This document shows positions 15,403 through 23,828 of a stretch of 36,865 nucleotides of DNA, piece by piece (within the stretch, counting starts at the first letter, position 1; each line of letters begins with the position of its first letter). The notes below the pieces were generated by a model. It did no database searches. It was given only the letters and a program-made list of their open reading frames with translations, and was not told the DNA's origin. Position numbers and translations under genes: made by a program. The DNA comes from Herpetosiphonaceae bacterium (GTDB lineage: Bacteria; Chloroflexota; Chloroflexia; Chloroflexales; Herpetosiphonaceae): contig JABXJS010000184.1 of the NCBI GenBank assembly GCA_013538855.1, positions 1-36,865 on the forward strand, given 5' to 3'.

Positions 15403-18296
15403 CAACGCGCACCAAAGGCTACGCCAAAATAACCCAGCCGCTCGCTCAGCGGGCGGTGCGCTGGCCCGCCGCAGCGCTGCTCTCGCACTGGCTGTTCCAA
15501 AGCCTGACGTATATGGATGCGACAGAGCGCTGGTTTAAGCTGGCGCTTGATGCCGCGCTCACAGCCATGCTGAGCCTGCTGCTGCTGCGCTGGCTGCCGC
15601 TGTGGCCGACGCTGCTGCTGGCCTGGGTCGCCGCCCACACCGTGAACATGCTCGCCAATGGCCACCTCTGGGGCGTGCTCAAGCACTACGGCTACACCCA
15701 CTGGAGCTACGCCGAGTTTCAGCGCTACACCCAGCAGCTGGCCCAGGCCGCCGCCAGCGAGCCAAGCATCAGCGCGATCATCGCCTACGGCAGCCTCGCG
15801 CGCACCGAGTGGTCGCCCAGCTCCGATCTTGATGTGCGCATCGTGCGCCGCGCTGGGATGCTCAACGGGCTACGCGCCTGCTGGTTCTTGCTGCGCCAGC
15901 GCAGCCGCGCCACGCTGGCCGGCTTTCCGCTCGATGCCTACGTTGTCGATAGCCGCAAAGCGCTGCAGCGGCTGGCCGCCGACGAGCACCCCATCTTGAT
16001 CTACGCTGCGCCGAAAAACGCCAGCGCCGCGCCAGACACCAACAGCCTCACCGGCGCACGCCGCTGGCTGACGACCTTTGGCGAGCTGCTGCTGTTTGTG
16101 GCCTGCGTGCTGCCAAGCATGGCCCTGTCAACGCAGGCGCTGCAGGAGCCGTGGAACACCTTCCGCCTCGCTCGCGCACAGATGTCGCTGGCCAGCAACC
16201 ACGTGCTGCCCTACGTCACCGCCGCCTCCGGCTACCGCAGCGAGCACATCGGCGGCGAGATTATCGCCAGCGCCCTCATCCGCTCCAGCGGCTGGCCGCT
16301 GGAGGCGCTGGCGCTGCTGCCGCTCGGCGCGCTGCTGCTGGCGCTGGCCTACTACGGCCTAAGCTATGCGCTCACCAGCTCGCGGCTGTGGGCGGCCGCG
16401 ATCACCCTGTTCGCCAGCTGGTACTACCCCGGCCTCTACAGCCAGTTTGGCACGCAGACGTATGCGTGGGTCTATGTGCAGTTTTTGGGATTTTTGCTCC
16501 TGCTCTGGCTGTGGCTCCAGCAGCGCACCCTGCTGCTGTCCGGCGCGCTCGTCGTTTTATTTATTGCGACCTTTTTCAGCTATCACACCACGCCGCTCTG
16601 GATGATCATGGCGCTGTTCTGCGCCGTGGCTGGCCGCCACATCCATGAGCGCAGCCAGGGCATCAAGCCGGTGCAGTGGGACTGGGCGCTGCCGCTGTTC
16701 TGCACGCTGTTCTTTTTTAGCTTCGACACGGTTGTCGTCGGTGATGGCCTTCGCCGCGCCGCCAGCGGCGAGTCGCACGAGTCGCTGTTCCAGTCGCTGG
16801 TCAGCAAGGTGCTCGCGCCCTTCCTCAACCGCACGCCGTCCGCGCTCGACCCGTTCGAGATCGCGCCAGTCAACCAGCGCCTGGCGACATGGAGCACGCT
16901 GGCGGTGCTGCTGCTGCTGACGCTGCCGGTGCTGCTCTGGTGTGGTCTGATGCTGCGCCGTGGGCTAAAGGCACGCTCCCTGAGCGCGCTCGTGCCCGAT
17001 GCACGCTCGATCTTCGTCTGGACCATCGTGCTGGTCGCGGTCGGCCACGGGCTGATCTACATGGCCTACGGCGCGCTCAGCTTCCGCGTGATCCCGCTGG
17101 CCTTCCCGCTGCTGCTGCCGCTGCTGTGGACCTCGACCAACGCCAAGCATGCCGCGCAGCTTATCGCCGCGCTCACGGTGGTCTGTGCCATCGTCGGCTT
17201 CACCAGCTTTGCGCCCACTGTTCAGCCCGCCGTCAGCGCGAGCCAAACCGGCCTAGCCGCCAAGCTGCTTCCCGCCAACAGGAAGATTTTGGCCGATGCG
17301 AATCTCTACGGCTCGCTCCAGCTTCAGGCCGCCTACGATCAGCGCGTGCTCGACTTCACCTGGATCAACGCGCAGAACTATGGCGCTGTGGTCACGGACC
17401 AGCCCGCTGACTCGTTCGACTATGTGGCGATGAGCACTGGCTCCGAGCCGCTGACCAGCTCGGGCTGGCAGTACTTCGCGCCCTGGCCCGCCGCCAGCAG
17501 CCAGTCCACCAGCACGCACAGCTACGACCAGATCTACGCCAGCGCGGCGCTGGTCGTGCTCCAGCCAAGCGGGCAGCCGCTGGCCAGCTACCAGCCGACG
17601 TCTGCTGATCTGGCGGCGCGTGGTCGCACGGGTTTTGCGGCCAGCATCACGCTGTGGCTCACGCTGATGCTGCTGATCGGCGTGCCGGGGCTGGCGCTGG
17701 CCTGGCTCGCGCAGCGCGGCGCGCTGGTTGGGCGCAGTGCCGATATTCGCACCATGGCTGGGCTGGCGGTGGCACTTGGCATCGCAAACCTGACGCTGCT
17801 TGGCTATGTGGCAAACTTCAGCCCGCTGGGGCTGCGCTCGGTGGTGCCGCTGGTGATCGGCGCGCCGCTGCTGGCGCTGCTCGGCCTGCTGCTCATCAAG
17901 CGCCAGCCGGTCGCCATCGCCAGCGTGTGGCTGCACTACGGCGCGACGCTGCTGCTCGTCTCGCTGCTCTGGGCCGCCATGGCGACGGCTGTGAGCGCGC
18001 AGCGCAGCGCCGCCAGCCCCGCCCAGAGCGAGCTGTTTATCACCCAGACTCAGCCCGATGCGCTGACGCTGACCGTCACTAACCCGACAGCGCAGCGCGC
18101 CGACTTCGAGCTGACCATCGCCGTTGACGGCCAGGTGCGCAGCCAGCAGCCGCTGCACCTTGCGCCAGGCGCGCTCAGCAGCCAGCAGTGGCAGGTCGAT
18201 CCCGCCCTGCTTGGCCAGCCCGCCACAATCACGCTGCTACAGCAGGGCCAGCCGCTGCGCACTTTGCACCTAGCCGCCCTGCGCCCAGGGATGTGA
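15399..18296 (+). CDS. Polytopic membrane protein with embedded nucleotidyltransferase domain
   Basis: The 965-residue protein begins with about three membrane segments (22-36, 50-66, 68-84), then a soluble minimal nucleotidyltransferase domain (about 105-205) with the active-site pattern GSLARTEWSPSSDLDV: G131-S132, D143 and D145, and a third acidic candidate D179 in FPLDAYVV. From about 225 follow many membrane helices with a large outer loop, resembling GT-C glycosyltransferases. After a soluble stretch (about 610-745) come four more helices, and it ends with a beta-rich domain (about 870-965). The start at 15399 overlaps the kinase-like gene by ATGA. A nucleotidyl transfer onto a lipid-linked glycan or its phosphate, followed by a membrane step, is a guess. 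I know no named family with this order. Confidence 0.8.
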   Translation: MTTRTKGYAKITQPLAQRAVRWPAAALLSHWLFQSLTYMDATERWFKLALDAALTAMLSLLLLRWLPLWPTLLLAWVAAHTVNMLANGHLWGVLKHYGYTHWSYAEFQRYTQQLAQAAASEPSISAIIAYGSLARTEWSPSSDLDVRIVRRAGMLNGLRACWFLLRQRSRATLAGFPLDAYVVDSRKALQRLAADEHPILIYAAPKNASAAPDTNSLTGARRWLTTFGELLLFVACVLPSMALSTQALQEPWNTFRLARAQMSLASNHVLPYVTAASGYRSEHIGGEIIASALIRSSGWPLEALALLPLGALLLALAYYGLSYALTSSRLWAAAITLFASWYYPGLYSQFGTQTYAWVYVQFLGFLLLLWLWLQQRTLLLSGALVVLFIATFFSYHTTPLWMIMALFCAVAGRHIHERSQGIKPVQWDWALPLFCTLFFFSFDTVVVGDGLRRAASGESHESLFQSLVSKVLAPFLNRTPSALDPFEIAPVNQRLATWSTLAVLLLLTLPVLLWCGLMLRRGLKARSLSALVPDARSIFVWTIVLVAVGHGLIYMAYGALSFRVIPLAFPLLLPLLWTSTNAKHAAQLIAALTVVCAIVGFTSFAPTVQPAVSASQTGLAAKLLPANRKILADANLYGSLQLQAAYDQRVLDFTWINAQNYGAVVTDQPADSFDYVAMSTGSEPLTSSGWQYFAPWPAASSQSTSTHSYDQIYASAALVVLQPSGQPLASYQPTSADLAARGRTGFAASITLWLTLMLLIGVPGLALAWLAQRGALVGRSADIRTMAGLAVALGIANLTLLGYVANFSPLGLRSVVPLVIGAPLLALLGLLLIKRQPVAIASVWLHYGATLLLVSLLWAAMATAVSAQRSAASPAQSELFITQTQPDALTLTVTNPTAQRADFELTIAVDGQVRSQQPLHLAPGALSSQQWQVDPALLGQPATITLLQQGQPLRTLHLAALRPGM

Positions 18297-18348
18297 TGAC
18301 GCTGCTGCGCGTGCGCCGTCCAGCGCTTTAAATGGAGAAAGACATCGT

Positions 18349-19620
18349 ATGACAACATGGATCAAACAGCGGCTCCATGACCGGCTAGTGCAGCAGACCA
18401 TGCTGCTGTTCACAATGCGCGTGCTCGGCACGGGGCTAGGCTTTCTCTTCTGGGTGCTGGCTGCACGCTTCATCAGCAGCGCGCAGATGGGCATCGCCTC
18501 CGGGGCTGTCGCTGGCACAGCGCTGCTGGCGAGTCTGGCGCAGCTCGGGCTAGGCTATGTGCTCGTGCGCCACCTGAGTCGCAGCGCCAACCCTGGCGCG
18601 CTCGTCAATCGTGCGCTGATCATCGTCGGCAGCGTGGCGCTGCTGGCGGCGACGGTGTTTCTGCTTGGGGCCAGTAGATGGTCGCCGGAGCTGCGGCCGC
18701 TGCGCACCACGCTGCTCACCAGCGCGCTGTTTCTGCTGCTGGTCGGCAGCACGGCGCTCTCGCAGCTGCTGCACTGGGTGTTTCTCGCCTGCCGTCAGCT
18801 CAACTACTCGCTGGCCAAGCAGATCTGTCAGTCGCTGCTGGCGCTGCTGCTGCTGTGGCTTTGTCGGCCGCTCGGCGGCTACCTGACCGTGCTGGTGGCC
18901 TATGTGGGAGCGACGCTGGCCGCGCTGCTGCTGGCCTGGATTGCCTTCTTGCCGCGCGTCATCCCGCGCTACGCGCCGCGCTGGCCTGGCACGCTGCGCA
19001 TTCAGCGCGCGGCGCTCTTCGAGGCCCTGCCCAACTACTGCGCCGACCAACTCCAGCGCGCTCCCGACACCATTTTGCCGCTGATCGCGCTGCACACGCT
19101 GGGGCCAAACGGCGGCGCTACCTTCTTCATCGTCTGGTCACTCGGCAGCAGCATGAGTTCGTGGGCCTGCGCGGTGGCCGAGTCGCTGCTGACCGAAGGC
19201 ATGCACACGCCAGCGCTGGTGCCACACTACGCCCGCCGCGCCACCAGGCTTGGCCTGCTGCTGATGACCGGCATGGGCTTGGCGCTCATGCTCGCCAGCC
19301 GGTCGGTCCTAAGCCTCTATGGCGTGACTTACGCTGGGACAGGCCGCTGGCTGCTGCTCGCCGTCACGGTCAGCGGCGTGCCCTGGGTCCTAAACTCGCT
19401 CCAGGTGAGTCGCCTGCGTATTGTGCGCCGCCACCGCGCCGTGATGGGCTTGATGCTTAGCAGCAACGGCCTCGGCATCGTCGTTGCTGGCGCGCTGATG
19501 GCCTACGGCATGGTCTGGGCTGGCCTCGGCTGGCTGGCGGTGCAGACCAGCATCTGCGCATTAACCTACCTCTGGCCGCAGCCCACCCCCGCCATGGCCG
19601 TCGAGCACAGCATCGGCTAG
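18349..19620 (+). CDS. Wzx-like polysaccharide flippase (MOP superfamily)
   Basis: The 423-residue protein is hydrophobic throughout, with about twelve predicted membrane helices. Its N-terminus (TMLLFTMRVLGTGLGFLFWVLAARFISSAQMGIAS) matches the start of polysaccharide biosynthesis/flippase proteins, where LxxRxLGxxxGxxFxxLxAR is usual. It would carry the lipid-linked glycan from the inner to the outer face. GGAG lies before the start. It is 52 bases after the nucleotidyltransferase fusion and is the last gene of the operon, followed by a hairpin. Confidence 0.87.
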   Translation: MTTWIKQRLHDRLVQQTMLLFTMRVLGTGLGFLFWVLAARFISSAQMGIASGAVAGTALLASLAQLGLGYVLVRHLSRSANPGALVNRALIIVGSVALLAATVFLLGASRWSPELRPLRTTLLTSALFLLLVGSTALSQLLHWVFLACRQLNYSLAKQICQSLLALLLLWLCRPLGGYLTVLVAYVGATLAALLLAWIAFLPRVIPRYAPRWPGTLRIQRAALFEALPNYCADQLQRAPDTILPLIALHTLGPNGGATFFIVWSLGSSMSSWACAVAESLLTEGMHTPALVPHYARRATRLGLLLMTGMGLALMLASRSVLSLYGVTYAGTGRWLLLAVTVSGVPWVLNSLQVSRLRIVRRHRAVMGLMLSSNGLGIVVAGALMAYGMVWAGLGWLAVQTSICALTYLWPQPTPAMAVEHSIG

Positions 19621-19662
19621 CCATCCACACAATCACCCTCGGCTACCTATCCACATCCACAC

Positions 19663-19695
19663 ACCAGGAGCGCCGTCATCAACAGCGCTCCTGGT
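19663..19695 (+). terminator. Hairpin ending the glycan operon
   Basis: ACCAGGAGCGC (19663-19673) and GCGCTCCTGGT (19685-19695) pair perfectly over 11 bp around an 11-base loop, 42 bases after the flippase stop. Confidence 0.65.
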
Positions 19696-19720
19696 CTCCA
19701 GACGAATGTTTATGCAAGTA

Positions 19721-19935
19721 TTTATGTCAATCCAAAAACATCGTACCGCAGATCCAGTGCAAGCGCGCACACAATGTTTTGATCAAGCAGCGCTGTGCTG
19801 TCCCGCCAGCGCTGCAGCCGTCAGTCCGCACAGCTCAGCGGCCCGCCCGCTAGCTGCCCCACGGCCTGCGTCGCGCCGCCCCCGCACCCACGTGCGATGG
19901 CCTCAGCCGTGCGCTAAGCCCGGATTTTATGTCAA
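19721..19935. repeat. GC-rich 195-bp block bounded by TTTATGTCAA repeats
   Basis: TTTATGTCAA occurs at 19721-19730 and 19926-19935, the two copies bounding a GC-rich block without a credible gene inside an otherwise AT-richer intergenic region. Short direct repeats of this kind suggest insertion of a small element or a slippage duplication. Confidence 0.5.
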
Positions 19936-19966
19936 CATCAATAAACTATACACACTGCGGCTGCTC

Positions 19967-19983
19967 GTGTATGCTACATACAC
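19967..19983. promoter_or_regulatory. Operator-like inverted repeat before the PAS/kinase-like gene
   Basis: GTGTATG and CATACAC are perfect 7-bp arms around CTA, 20 bases upstream of the start codon and close to a TATACA box (19948 region). The position suits repression of the gene at 20003. Confidence 0.5.
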
Positions 19984-20002
19984 CTAACCACAGGAGGCAG
20001 CA

Positions 20003-21901
20003 ATGCAGATTCCGCGTTCGATTGATCCGCAGCGCGTGTTCGATCAGCTACCGGTGGCCGTGCTAGCGGTGCAGCACGGGCGTGTGCTGTACGCCAACCA
20101 CGCCGCCCACGCCATGCTCCAGCAGCCGACGCTGGTCGGCCAGCCGCTCGCCACACTGCTGCCTGAGCTGACGCTGGAGCCGCTGCAGGAGCTTCAGCAG
20201 CACCCGGTGCCCATGCTGGCACGCTGCACGCGCATAACAGTAGATGGATATGTGATCGTGCTACGCTATGCGCTGCTTGATCTGCCGTCGCAGCGAAGCC
20301 ACCACCTCGGCCGCCTCCAGGGCCGCCTTGACCACATCCTTGAGCTGCATGCGCGCTTGCTCGATCTGCCGCCAGCGTGGCTGGGCGAGCAGCAGCGGGA
20401 GCCGCTGCGCGTATCGAACATGAACGCTCGCCGTCTTGCGCGTATGGTCGCTGGCATCCAGCGGCTAGGCGCTGCTGTTGACGACACTGCGCCGCCTGCG
20501 CCACTTGAGCTGCACGCACTGCTCGCCGATGAGCTCCAACAGCTGCGCGCGCAGCATCCTGCCCACATCCTGCTGGCTGAGCCGACCGCTGATCAGCCGC
20601 TGCCAATGGTGAGCGTCGCACAGGGCATTCGCACCATCGTGCGCGAGCTAGTGTCCAACGCCTGCGCCGCCAGTGAGCCGCAGCAGCCAGTGCTGGTGCA
20701 GGTTGAGCGCCGTGGGCCAACGGTGCACCTCAGCGTCAGCGACCAGGGGCACGGCTTTAGCACTAACCCATCCGCATCCGGGCTGCGCCCAATGCTCACG
20801 GTGTTTGGCCACGACTATGACCGTGCCGCCCTTGACGGTGCTGAGCTGGGCGCTGGTGTGGGATTAGCCATCGTTGGCTATTGGGTGCAGCGCCTTGGTG
20901 GCTGGCTTCGCGCAGAGTCGCACGCTGCTGGCACTGTATTGTATGTCGAGCTACCGCTCGCACCATTGGATGCGTGGCCCGACGGTACGAGCACCCTGGA
21001 GCTGACGCTGCCGCTGGTGTTGGAGCGCTTGCCGCTGGCGCTGCTGGTGGTGGACGCCAGCAATCATGTGCAGTGGGCCAACCGCGCTGGCGTCATCTAC
21101 GCCGGGCTGGAGCGAAACCCCCATAGCGACGGCAAGACGCTTGATCAGCGATGGATGCACGATCAGATCAGCCCCGGTCTTGCCCAGCACGATACGTGCG
21201 CCCTTGCAGACGCAGAGCAGCGTGTGCTCCATATAATCAACACGGCCCACGTGCTTGATAATCGTATAGTGGGCTATATCGTAAGTGGTGATCTGATCAA
21301 TCCCACCACGCCGATTAGAGGCTTTGCCTATCTGCTGCTGCTAGAGGCATGTGGGCCGCTGAGCGAACAGGCGCAAGCGCTGGTGGCGGCGATCCACACT
21401 GAAGCGGTGACGCTGCGTCGCTACATCGACGAGGTGTACTTCTTGTCGCCGTTTGTGCAGCAGCTCAGCAGCAAAGCCATGCGCTGGTATCGCCAGCGCA
21501 GGGGGCTGGTGCAGGCCGATCCTGACTTAGCTATACGCAAGTGCACTAAGGCGCTGCAACGCCTGGCCGAGAGCTATCTCAAGCGCAGAATCCACATGCA
21601 CATTGATGCGGCGTGCTGCTCGACGGCATTGCAGCTGGAGCATCTGCCGTATAGCGCGCTATGCGCCTACCTGCGCAGCGTGCCGGAGAGCGGCCGTGTT
21701 CAGCTCTGGCTGCGCGTCGAGCGCACGAGCTTTGAGCTAAGGCTGGCCCACACCGGGCCAGACCCCGACCTTACCCATGATGGGCACCTGCCGCTCATGC
21801 AGCTTGATCTTTTTGCCCGTGCATTTGGCGGGACGCTGACTGTTACGAGCACAGACAGCGGCACACAGCTGCGCGTTTGGCTGCCTGCGCCGCACTGGTA
21901 G
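20003..21901 (+). CDS. Duplicated PAS/histidine-kinase-like protein lacking phosphoacceptor histidines
   Basis: The 632-residue protein holds two PAS-plus-kinase-like halves. Half one: PAS (about 8-105), a helical DHp-like stretch, and an ATPase domain with a good N box (ELVSNACAAS near 215), G1 DQGHGF and G2 GAGVGLAI. Half two: PAS (about 345-430), a DHp-like stretch INPTTPIRGFAYLLLLEACG resembling the usual H-E-L-R-T-P region but with Gly where the histidine should be, and a weak ATPase-like end without N, G1 or G2 boxes. By hand alignment half one also has Arg at the histidine position. It may be a signalling scaffold or ATP-binding regulator rather than an active kinase. The start has AGGAGG upstream. 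It converges on the response regulator at 22092. Confidence 0.75.
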   Translation: MQIPRSIDPQRVFDQLPVAVLAVQHGRVLYANHAAHAMLQQPTLVGQPLATLLPELTLEPLQELQQHPVPMLARCTRITVDGYVIVLRYALLDLPSQRSHHLGRLQGRLDHILELHARLLDLPPAWLGEQQREPLRVSNMNARRLARMVAGIQRLGAAVDDTAPPAPLELHALLADELQQLRAQHPAHILLAEPTADQPLPMVSVAQGIRTIVRELVSNACAASEPQQPVLVQVERRGPTVHLSVSDQGHGFSTNPSASGLRPMLTVFGHDYDRAALDGAELGAGVGLAIVGYWVQRLGGWLRAESHAAGTVLYVELPLAPLDAWPDGTSTLELTLPLVLERLPLALLVVDASNHVQWANRAGVIYAGLERNPHSDGKTLDQRWMHDQISPGLAQHDTCALADAEQRVLHIINTAHVLDNRIVGYIVSGDLINPTTPIRGFAYLLLLEACGPLSEQAQALVAAIHTEAVTLRRYIDEVYFLSPFVQQLSSKAMRWYRQRRGLVQADPDLAIRKCTKALQRLAESYLKRRIHMHIDAACCSTALQLEHLPYSALCAYLRSVPESGRVQLWLRVERTSFELRLAHTGPDPDLTHDGHLPLMQLDLFARAFGGTLTVTSTDSGTQLRVWLPAPHW

Positions 21902-22091
21902 GCCGAACGACACCTGAGCATAGCACCACCATCAGCGTTGCATCTACATACCACCCCGTCCAGCGGCGAACAGCTGGCGGTTGCAGATCGTGCTGCAGAG
22001 ACAGGAAAATAGAATCATGGATCATCTGTTTGTTGAAGCGCGCAATTATGTCAAATACATCCTGATGCGCCTGCTCTGATTGCGGGACCAA

Positions 22092-23435
22092 TCAATCAGC
22101 GCTAAGGTGCAGCAGGCCCAGCTCGAAGGCGCGCACGGCGGCCTGCGTGCGGTCGGCGACGGCCAGCTTGCCGAGAATACGCTCGACGTGCACCTTGACC
22201 GTGCCAGGACTAATAAAAAGCGCCTGCGCAATCTCGCGGTTGGTCTGGCCCTGGGCGAGCAGCTGCAGCACCTCGTGCTCACGTGGCGTGAGGCTCTCGG
22301 CCAGCGCGCCCGTCGGCGCAGCATCAGTGGCGTCTTCGATGGCCATGAGCGCCGTGTGCAGCCGCGGCGCGGCCTGCGCGTCCTCCGCCGGATCGTGCAG
22401 GCGGTTGGCGCGGACCAGATCGAGGAACACCGCCACCACCTGCGGGTCGAACTGCGCCCCACTCTGCTTGGCGATCTCGTCGATGGCCGCCGCAGCGGAC
22501 CAGCGCTGGCGATAGGGCCGCTCGTGGGTCAGTGTATCGTAGACATCGGCGACGGCGACGATGCGCCCAACCAGCGGAATCGCTGCTCCAGCCAGTCCCT
22601 GCGGGTAGCCGCGGCCATCCCAGCGCTCGTGGTGGGTCAGCGCGATCGTCTCGGCCATGCGCAGCAGCGGCACGCTGTTGTCGTGATCCTTGAGAATGCG
22701 CGCGCCGATGGTGGTGTGCGCCTGCATCTGCTCGAACTCCGCAGGCGTCAGCCGACCGGGCTTCAGCAAGATATGATCAGGGATGCCGATCTTGCCAACG
22801 TCGTGGAGCGGCGCGGCACGCCGCAGCAGCAAGATGTCCTCCTCCGGCAGGTCAAGGGCGGCCCCCAGCAGCGCCGCCGTGCGCCCAACGCGCTGCGTAT
22901 GCTCGCCGGTGTTGTCGTCGCGGTACTCGGCGGCCAGCGCCAGGCGCGCAAGAATCTGAATGCGCGACTCTTCGAGGGCCTGGTTTTGCTCCAACACGCG
23001 CTCCTGCAGCAAGCGTCGGTGCTGCTCTAGCTGAAGGTAGAGCTGCCGGGTCTGCAGCAGATTGCCCACGCGCAGCGTCATCTCCGTAGAGTCAAACGGC
23101 TTGGTCAGGTAGTCGCTGGCCCCGCAGGCGAGGGCTTGCTGGCGTGCGGCCGGGGTGATGTCAGCGGTCAGCACAACAATCGGCACAAAGTTGCTGGGCG
23201 TAATGCACTGGCGTAGCAACGTCAGCAGCTGCATGCCATCGATGTACGGCATCATCAGATCAAGCAAAATCAGGTCGGGCTGAAACTCCAGGTACACGGG
23301 TAGCGCCTCACGCGGGTCATGCACAAGCCGCGCGCCGCTATAGCCCTTGCGGCCAAGCAACTGCTTGAGCAGCTGGGTGTTCGCTGGCTCATCATCAATT
23401 ATTAAAATTTTGGCGTTGGGAAATGCGATCTCCAT
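22092..23435 (-). CDS. Response regulator with REC, HD-GYP and LuxR-type HTH domains
   Basis: The 447-residue protein has a receiver (about 8-125; phosphoacceptor D59 in LLDLMMP, K112 in TKPF), a coiled linker (about 130-160), a complete HD-GYP domain (about 160-345; HD at 211-212 in [13 protein letters not shown] at 276-278) and a LuxR/FixJ-type helix-turn-helix (about 381-440; [22 protein letters not shown]). HD-GYP domains hydrolyse c-di-GMP. RpfG-type REC-HD-GYP proteins are common, but an added DNA-binding domain is unusual and would join c-di-GMP turnover with direct transcription control. GAAGGA precedes the start at 23435. The upstream region shared with the sigma gene carries an inverted repeat and one copy of the bipartite motif pointing towards this gene. 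Confidence 0.92.
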   Translation of the reverse strand: MEIAFPNAKILIIDDEPANTQLLKQLLGRKGYSGARLVHDPREALPVYLEFQPDLILLDLMMPYIDGMQLLTLLRQCITPSNFVPIVVLTADITPAARQQALACGASDYLTKPFDSTEMTLRVGNLLQTRQLYLQLEQHRRLLQERVLEQNQALEESRIQILARLALAAEYRDDNTGEHTQRVGRTAALLGAALDLPEEDILLLRRAAPLHDVGKIGIPDHILLKPGRLTPAEFEQMQAHTTIGARILKDHDNSVPLLRMAETIALTHHERWDGRGYPQGLAGAAIPLVGRIVAVADVYDTLTHERPYRQRWSAAAAIDEIAKQSGAQFDPQVVAVFLDLVRANRLHDPAEDAQAAPRLHTALMAIEDATDAAPTGALAESLTPREHEVLQLLAQGQTNREIAQALFISPGTVKVHVERILGKLAVADRTQAAVRAFELGLLHLSAD

Positions 23436-23828
23436 CCGGTTCCTTCTCCGTCGAAGTGACGGCCTGCGCAGAGCGCTGCATCAATCTATGCCCATGGGCC
23501 AGCGGTGAACAGCAACAGCACTTCTCGCGCGCAGTCTCACCGCAAGCACCACACACAGCACGCCCCTCCGCAGCACACAGCCACCAACCGGCTATGGCGC
23601 GGCGTGACTGAAACTGTCGGTGGCGGCGTGATTGCTTGGCCCACCATGGCGTGCTATCCACCTTGGGTAGCAGATGTGGAGCGATATAGCTGTATTGTAT
23701 GCATAGGGCGGCAGGTGTGCTATGGTACAAAGCTCCGCATCCAGGCACATACCGTTGTACCATGTAACCAGCGGTAGTCTCGGCGCATCTAAATCTATGC
23801 GCAGTAGTTGGTAAGTGAGGAGCAAGCG
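23436..23828. promoter_or_regulatory. Divergent control region of the HD-GYP regulator and sigma factor
   Basis: This 393-base gap has no credible gene. It holds an inverted repeat, ATGGTACAA (23722-23730) and TTGTACCAT (23755-23763), with 24 bases between; the right arm overlaps the bipartite motif copy at 23760-23792. A further inverted repeat, GCGCAT and ATGCGC, spans 23783-23802. Confidence 0.45.
23760..23792 (-). promoter_or_regulatory. Bipartite motif copy 3 (inverted)
   Basis: Read on the minus strand: TTAGATGCGC (23792-23783), 15 bases, TTACATGG (23767-23760). Both boxes and the spacer length equal copy 2 upstream of the hybrid kinase. It points towards the HD-GYP regulator, 325 bases away, and lies 36 bases before the sigma factor start. 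Confidence 0.6.

Noticed and set aside
17253-18158. 301-codon minus-strand frame
   Set aside because: Antisense shadow of the nucleotidyltransferase fusion gene, a product of GC-rich third codon positions.
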